Below are positions 59,514-64,000 of a DNA stretch of 64,000 bases, piece by piece. Source of the stretch: DASZBX01 sp035943635 (GTDB lineage Bacteria > Actinomycetota > Actinomycetes > Streptomycetales > Catenulisporaceae). The stretch spans positions 1 to 64,000 of the forward strand of contig DASZBX010000045.1 in the NCBI GenBank assembly GCA_035943635.1. The letters are read 5' to 3'. The notes beneath the pieces were generated by a model. It worked only from the letters and a program-made list of their open reading frames with translations. It had not been told where the DNA came from and ran no database searches. The translations under genes and the position numbers were made by a program. Every line of letters starts with the position of its first letter. Positions within the stretch are counted from its first letter, which is position 1.

Positions 59514-60914
59514 GTGAAGAGCGCCGTCGAGACCCTGGACCCGACTCGGGTCCGGCTCACTGTCGAGGTTCCCTTTGCCGAACTCAAGCCCAACCTCGAC
59601 GCGGCGTATGAGAAGATCGCCGGTCAGGTGAGCGTCCCCGGGTTCCGCAAGGGCAAGGTACCGGCCCGAGTCATCGACCAGCGCTTCGGTCGCGGTCCGG
59701 TGCTCGAGGAGGCGATCAACTCGGCGCTGCCCGAGCTGTACAGCAAGGCCGTGCAGGAGAACAAGATCGAGGCGATCGGGCGGCCCGAGGTCGAGGTGAC
59801 CGAGTTCGCCGACGGCGAGGAGCTGAAGTTCACCGCCGAGGTGGACGTGCGCCCCGAGTTCGACGTGCCTGACTACAAGGACGTCGAGGTCTCGGTCGAC
59901 GACGTGGCCGTCGCCGACGAGGACCTGGCCGAGCAGCTCGACGGCCTGCGCAAGCGGTTCGGCACCCTGGTCGGGGTCGAGCGGCCGATCGAGGCCGGCG
60001 ACTTCGTCACCCTGGACCTGATCGCCACCATCGACGGGGTCGAGCTGACCGACGGCGCCGCCTCCGGGGTCTCCTACGAGGTCGGCTCCGACTCGATGGT
60101 GGACGGCCTGGACGCGGCGATCACCGGCCACACCGCCGGCGAGGTGATCGAGTTCAACTCCAAGCTGGTCGGCGGCGAGCACGCCGGCGACGCGGCCGAC
60201 ATCAAGGTCACCGTCACCGCGGTCAAGGCCCGCGAGCTGCCCGAGCTGGACGACGACTTCGCCCAGCTGGCCAGCGAGTTCGACACCCTGGAGGAGCTGC
60301 GCGCCGACCTCGGCGAGCGGCTGGCCCGGGCCAAGAAGTACGAGCAGGGCGCGCAGGCCCGGGACAAGGTGCTCGAGGAGGTCCTGGGCAAGGTCGACTT
60401 CCCGCTGCCGGCCAACGCGGTGCAGGCCGAGATCGACTGGCGCAACGAGCAGCTCGACCAGCAGCTGCAGTCCGCCGGGATGACCCGGGAGGGCTTCTTC
60501 AAGCTCCAGGACCAGACCGTCGAGGAGTTCACCGCCGACCTGGACAAGCAGGTCCGGGACGGGATGAAGGCCCAGTTCGTGCTGGACAAGGTGGCCGACG
60601 CCGAAGAGCTGAGCGTCAACCAGATGGAGCTGACCAACCACCTGATCCGCCGCGCGCAGGGCTCGGGCCTGAGCCCGGACCAGTTCGCCCAGTCGGTCGT
60701 CCAGTCCGGCCAGGTGCCCTCGCTGGTCGGCGAGGTGCGCCGGGGCAAGGCCCTGGAGCTGATCCTCAAGGGCGCGGTGATCAAGGACGCCTCGGGCAAC
60801 CCGGTCGACCTGTCCGAGCTGGACCAGCCGGCCGACGGCGGCGCCGACGGCACCAGCCCGGACGGCTTCGGCCGCGAGCCGGGCGACGAGCACTACGGCC
60901 ACGCGCACGAGTAG
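59514..60914 (+). CDS. tig: Trigger factor
   Basis: The 466-residue ribosome-bound chaperone and prolyl isomerase starts at GTG 59514, nine bases after CGAGGAG. The ribosome-binding signature is in VSVPGFRKGKVPARVIDQRFG. The FKBP domain (about 150-240) includes EAGDFVTLDLIATIDG. The C-terminal helical domain follows. The last 25 residues are acidic and glycine-rich. tig precedes clpP1P2-clpX, the standard order. Confidence 0.96.
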   Translation: MKSAVETLDPTRVRLTVEVPFAELKPNLDAAYEKIAGQVSVPGFRKGKVPARVIDQRFGRGPVLEEAINSALPELYSKAVQENKIEAIGRPEVEVTEFADGEELKFTAEVDVRPEFDVPDYKDVEVSVDDVAVADEDLAEQLDGLRKRFGTLVGVERPIEAGDFVTLDLIATIDGVELTDGAASGVSYEVGSDSMVDGLDAAITGHTAGEVIEFNSKLVGGEHAGDAADIKVTVTAVKARELPELDDDFAQLASEFDTLEELRADLGERLARAKKYEQGAQARDKVLEEVLGKVDFPLPANAVQAEIDWRNEQLDQQLQSAGMTREGFFKLQDQTVEEFTADLDKQVRDGMKAQFVLDKVADAEELSVNQMELTNHLIRRAQGSGLSPDQFAQSVVQSGQVPSLVGEVRRGKALELILKGAVIKDASGNPVDLSELDQPADGGADGTSPDGFGREPGDEHYGHAHE

Positions 60915-60930
60915 AACCCGCACGGGCAGC

Positions 60931-60969
60931 CGACCGGCCGGCCAGTCGATCAAGCGACCGGCCGGCCAC
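60931..60969 (+). terminator. Repeat-rich terminator after tig
   Basis: The word CGACCGGCCGGCCA appears twice. GGCCGGCC is self-complementary, so the copies can pair as a hairpin. It lies 16 bases after the tig stop. Confidence 0.5.
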
Positions 60970-61080
60970 TAGGCCAGTCAGTGCCAAACCAAGTCAGTCA
61001 GTCCGCTCCTCAGTGCCCAGGTCCGGCCGCCGTGGCCGGGTCCGGGCTGCGGCGATCCTTTTCGTTAGGACCCGCCGGGC

Positions 61081-61098
61081 TCAACGCCTAGAGCGAAC
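61081..61098. promoter_or_regulatory. ClgR-type operator upstream of clpP1
   Basis: TCAACGCCTAGAGCGAAC fits every position of the ClgR motif described in Corynebacterium (W-N-N-W-CGC-Y-N-A-N-R-GCG-W-W-S). ClgR activates clpP1P2 in actinobacteria. The site is just upstream of the predicted -35 region, the right place for an activator. TAGGGT at 61137-61142 is the probable -10 element. Confidence 0.65.
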
Positions 61099-61186
61099 AA
61101 CCGGCCCTAATCCGCAGTCACATCGGTGGCACGGGTTAGGGTCGTTGTTGTAGACGACGCCCCTCGGTAAGCGAGACGCAGGACAG

Positions 61187-61819
61187 GTGGATGACGTGAC
61201 GGGTTCTTACACGCCAACAGGATTTGGCCACAGCATGGCGGGGTCCGACGGCCCCGGCGGCCAGAACGACCAGCTTTTCAACCGGCTGCTGCGCAACCGG
61301 ATCCTCTTCCTCGGCCAGCAGGTGGACGACGAGATCGCCAACACCATCTGCGCGCAGCTGCTGCTGCTCAACGCGGAGGACCCGGAGAAGGAGATCTCGC
61401 TCTACATCAACTCTCCGGGCGGCTCCGTCAGCGCGGGCATGGCGATCTACGACACGATGCAGTACATCAGCAACGACATCCGCACCGTGGGCATGGGCCT
61501 GGCCGCCTCGATGGGCCAGTTCCTGCTGACCGCCGGGACCCGGGGCAAGCGCTTCGCCCTGCCGAACACCGAGATCCTGATGCACCAGGGCTCGGCCGGC
61601 ATCGGCGGCTCCGCCTCCGACATCAAGATCCAGGCCGAGCAGCTGCGCCGGAGCAAGAAGCGCTTCTTCGAGCTGACCGCGCAGCACAGCGGCCAGACCG
61701 AGGCGAAGATCGAGAAGGACTCGGACCGGGACCACTGGTTCAGCGCCCGGGAGGCCAAGGAGTACGGCCTGATCGACGAAATCATCACCTCGGTCAACCA
61801 AGTCCCGGCCTCCGCCTGA
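61187..61819 (+). CDS. clpP1: ATP-dependent Clp protease proteolytic subunit 1
   Basis: This 210-residue serine protease subunit has the nucleophile S108 in GLAASMGQ, H133 in ILMHQ, and the strand segment LYINSPGGSVSAGMAIYDTM. It forms a mixed barrel with ClpP2, fed by ClpX or ClpC. Start GTG 61187 is used; GTG 61196 is equally possible and has better ribosome-site spacing. clpP2 follows after 35 bases. Confidence 0.95.
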   Translation: MDDVTGSYTPTGFGHSMAGSDGPGGQNDQLFNRLLRNRILFLGQQVDDEIANTICAQLLLLNAEDPEKEISLYINSPGGSVSAGMAIYDTMQYISNDIRTVGMGLAASMGQFLLTAGTRGKRFALPNTEILMHQGSAGIGGSASDIKIQAEQLRRSKKRFFELTAQHSGQTEAKIEKDSDRDHWFSAREAKEYGLIDEIITSVNQVPASA

Positions 61820-61854
61820 CCGCGGCCGACGAGCAGAGGAAGAGACACCCACCC

Positions 61855-62514
61855 ATGAACCAGTTCTCGTCGCACGAGGCGGTCGCCCGCCGGGTGCAGC
61901 ACGAAGCCCGCTACATCCTGCCGCACTTCGTCGAGCGCACCAGCCAGGGCGTCCGCGAGTACGACCCGTACGCCAAGCTCTTCGAGGAGCGGATCATCTT
62001 CCTCGGCGTGCAGGTGGACGACGCCTCGGCCAACGACGTGATGGCCCAGCTGCTCACCCTGGAGTCGATGGACTCCGACCGCGACATCACCATGTACATC
62101 AACTCGCCCGGCGGCTCGTTCACCGCGCTCACGGCCATCTACGACACCATGCAGTTCGTGATGCCGGACGTGACCACGGTCTGCATCGGCCAGGCCGCCT
62201 CGGCCGCCGCGGTGCTGCTGGCCGCGGGCACCAAGGGCAAGCGGCTGGCCCTGCCCAACTCCCGGATCCTGATCCACCAGCCCTACACCGAGTCCTCCGG
62301 GCGCGCGGACCTGAACGACCTGGAGATCCAGGCCAACGAGATCCTCCGGATGCGCGGGCTGATGGAGGGCCTGCTGGCCAAGCACACCGGCAAGACGGCC
62401 GAGCAGGTCAGCGAGGACATCGAGCGGGACAAGATCCTGACCGCCGCCGCGGCTCTGGAGTACGGAATCATCGACCAGGTGATCTCGACCCGCTCGGCGG
62501 GCCTGGGGCGGTAG
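61855..62514 (+). CDS. clpP2: ATP-dependent Clp protease proteolytic subunit 2
   Basis: This 219-residue ClpP has S116 in GQAASAAAV and H141 in ILIHQPY. It starts at ATG 61855 after AGAGGAAGAG. It pairs with ClpP1, an arrangement essential in mycobacteria. The stop TAG (62512-62514) is formed by the duplicated TA and the first base of an inserted inverted-repeat element, so the protein end is conserved. Confidence 0.95.
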   Translation: MNQFSSHEAVARRVQHEARYILPHFVERTSQGVREYDPYAKLFEERIIFLGVQVDDASANDVMAQLLTLESMDSDRDITMYINSPGGSFTALTAIYDTMQFVMPDVTTVCIGQAASAAAVLLAAGTKGKRLALPNSRILIHQPYTESSGRADLNDLEIQANEILRMRGLMEGLLAKHTGKTAEQVSEDIERDKILTAAAALEYGIIDQVISTRSAGLGR

Positions 62515-62671
62515 TGCTGTGGCCGGGAAGGTTCGCCCCTTCCCGGCCCTGCGCATCCCGTCTGGCTGCGGAGCAGGACGCGCCCGAGTACGGCAAGTAC
62601 GAGGGCGGTCCTGCTCCTTGCCAGCCGGGCGCTCAGAACCGGGAAGGGGCAAACCTTCCCGGCCACAGCAC
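62514..62671. mobile_element. MITE-like element, 158 bp, 33-bp terminal repeats
   Basis: Bases 62514-62546 and 62639-62671 are inverted copies with a single mismatch, beginning GTGCTGTGGCCGGGAAGG. TA flanks both ends (62512-62513 and 62672-62673), the expected duplication for Tc1/mariner-like (IS630) insertion. Each arm is itself palindromic (GGCCGGGAAGG with CCTTCCCGGCC). The interior arms GAGCAGGAC and GTCCTGCTC also pair, so the whole element can fold into one long hairpin. It has no gene. It splits the stop codon of clpP2 and restores it with its first G. Confidence 0.8.
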
Positions 62672-62758
62672 TAGCAGACCGGCGCCCGGCCGGCCCCGCG
62701 CGCGCCCGCCGCCACCTGGGGATCGCGAACGGAAAACCGGCCGGGGGCGTATCTGTTT

Positions 62759-62795
62759 GGCGGCAAGTTGGGAATGAACCTCCCAGCTTGCCGCC
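62759..62795 (+). terminator. Hairpin between the MITE-like element and clpX
   Basis: A 15-bp stem (62759-62773 with 62781-62795, one G-T pair) has a 7-base loop. It may be the original clpP1P2 terminator or a clpX leader structure. No U-run follows. Confidence 0.6.
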
Positions 62796-62857
62796 GTTCC
62801 CGGCGGGGAAGCGGTACCTTCTTGAGTGAGGACTTGTAGCAGAACGAGGAGATCGGC

Positions 62858-64000
62858 GTGCCACGTATCGGTGAGGGTGACCTGCTCAAGTGCTCGTTCT
62901 GCGGGAAGAGCCAGAAGCAGGCGAAAAAACTGATCGCCGGCCCCGGCGTGTACATCTGCGACGAGTGCATCGACCTGTGCAACGAGATCATCGAGGAGGA
63001 GTCGGCCGGCGCGGCCGAGCACCGGTGGTCCGAGCTGCCCAAGCCGCGGCAGATCTTCGACTTCCTGGAGCAGTACGTGATCGGCCAGGAGGACGCGAAG
63101 AAGTCCCTGTCGGTGGCGGTGTACAACCACTACAAGCGGGTCCAGGCCGGGGACCCGGGCCGTTCGTCCCGGGACGAGACGGTCGAGCTGGCCAAGTCGA
63201 ACATCCTGCTGCTGGGCCCGACCGGCTCCGGCAAGACGTTCCTGGCCCAGACCCTGGCCCGGATGCTGGACGTGCCGTTCGCGATCGCCGACGCCACCGC
63301 GCTGACCGAGGCCGGCTACGTGGGCGAGGACGTGGAGAACATCCTGCTCCGGCTGATCCAGGCCGCCGACTTCGACGTGAAGAAGGCCGAGACCGGGATC
63401 ATCTACATCGACGAGATCGACAAGATCGGCCGTAAGAGCGAGAACCCCTCGATCACCCGGGACGTGTCCGGCGAGGGCGTGCAGCAGGCGCTGCTGAAGA
63501 TACTGGAGGGGACGATCGCGGCGGTCCCGCCGCAGGGCGGGCGCAAGCACCCGCACCAGGAGTTCATCCAGATCGACACCACGAACGTGCTGTTCATCGT
63601 CGGCGGCGCCTTCGCCGGGCTGGAGCGGATCATCCAGAGCCGGGTCGGCAAGCAGGGCCTGGGCTTCGGGGTGCAGCTGCGCAGCAAGGCCGAGCTGGAG
63701 GCGGAGGACGTCTTCGGCAAGGTGATGCCGGAGGATCTGATCAAGTTCGGCATGATCCCCGAGTTCATCGGCCGGCTGCCGGTGATCACGCACGTGCGCA
63801 ACCTGGACCGCGAGTCGCTGCGCCGGATCCTGTTCGAGCCGAAGAACGCCCTGATCCGGCAGTACCAGCACCTGATGGCGCTGGACGGGGTGGAGCTGGA
63901 GTTCTCCGACGACGCGATCGAGGCGATCGCGGACCTCGCGATCCTGCGCGGCACCGGCGCCCGGGGCCTGCGCGCGATCATGGAGGAGGTGCTCCAGTCG
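62858..64000 (+). CDS. clpX: ATP-dependent Clp protease ATP-binding subunit ClpX (3' end outside window)
   Basis: The first 381 residues are present and remain in frame to the window edge; about 45 are missing. The start GTG 62858 follows GAGGAG. The N-terminal zinc finger has C-x2-C (CSFCGKS) and C-x2-C (CDECIDLC). The AAA+ domain has Walker A GPTGSGKT, Walker B IIYIDEIDK and the pore loop GYVGED. It unfolds substrates and feeds ClpP1P2. The MITE-like element and hairpin separate it from clpP2 by 343 bases, so it may have its own promoter. Confidence 0.96.
   Translation, partial: MPRIGEGDLLKCSFCGKSQKQAKKLIAGPGVYICDECIDLCNEIIEEESAGAAEHRWSELPKPRQIFDFLEQYVIGQEDAKKSLSVAVYNHYKRVQAGDPGRSSRDETVELAKSNILLLGPTGSGKTFLAQTLARMLDVPFAIADATALTEAGYVGEDVENILLRLIQAADFDVKKAETGIIYIDEIDKIGRKSENPSITRDVSGEGVQQALLKILEGTIAAVPPQGGRKHPHQEFIQIDTTNVLFIVGGAFAGLERIIQSRVGKQGLGFGVQLRSKAELEAEDVFGKVMPEDLIKFGMIPEFIGRLPVITHVRNLDRESLRRILFEPKNALIRQYQHLMALDGVELEFSDDAIEAIADLAILRGTGARGLRAIMEEVLQS

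Noticed and set aside
59273..59611. Small one-helix protein between hicB and tig
   Set aside because: The frame overlaps the tig start and contains a strong -10 element. No ribosome site is present and no family is recognisable.

Overview
This window is chromosomal DNA from a high-GC actinomycete. The evidence is very high GC third positions, many GTG starts, a Streptomyces-like gene order (argS-lysA-hom-thrC-thrB-rho-rpmE-prfA-prmC-tsaC-wecA-atp), a two-ClpP system with a ClgR-type site, a likely mycothiol-linked enzyme, a DUF2550 protein, an Rpf-type muralytic enzyme behind a c-di-AMP riboswitch, and WXG100/mycosin proteins. I cannot name the genus. A streptomycete relative such as a Catenulispora-like organism would fit, but that is inference.

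Region 1 (1-10.4 kb) is a catabolic cluster for an oligosaccharide: a ROK-family regulator with a perfect 17-bp palindrome just downstream of its promoter, an Opp/Dpp-type ABC importer (lipoprotein, two permeases, two ATPases), a GH4 glycosidase and a BadF/NAGK-type sugar kinase. The parts match the logic of the streptomycete csn (chitosan oligosaccharide) locus, except that the importer is Opp-type.

Region 2 (10.4-21.5 kb) is accessory. It holds a WXG100-like glycine/proline-rich protein translationally coupled to a mycosin-like protease, followed by the decayed and internally deleted remains of a second copy of the pair. It also holds a rhomboid-like membrane protein, a branched-chain-amino-acid-type ABC system (separate binding lipoprotein, fused LivH-LivM permease, LivG, LivF, small membrane protein) and an MTB12-like lipoprotein.

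Region 3 (21.7-38.4 kb) is core housekeeping: tRNA-Arg, a single-domain response regulator, a MarR regulator, argS, lysA, the threonine genes, rho, rpmE, prfA/prmC, tsaC, an Rpf/LysM protein with its riboswitch, and a WecA/TagO-type transferase.

Region 4 (38.5-47.5 kb) is the complete F1Fo ATP synthase operon, with AtpI-like and AtpZ-like proteins in front and a DUF2550 protein behind.

Region 5 (47.5-64 kb) carries a PduO-type adenosyltransferase, a 3-hydroxyacyl-CoA dehydrogenase, PepN, a DsbA-like Rv2466c-family protein, RpiB, a SpoIIE-type phosphatase, a class B PBP, tRNA-Gly and tRNA-Pro, a HicAB pair whose hicA is frameshifted, trigger factor, clpP1, clpP2 and clpX (cut by the window end). 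Two miniature inverted-repeat elements (207 and 158 bp) sit exactly at the stop codons of the Rv2466c-family gene and of clpP2, each with a visible target duplication. These are the most unusual structures in the window. I saw no CRISPR array, no complete IS element, no prophage and no integrase.
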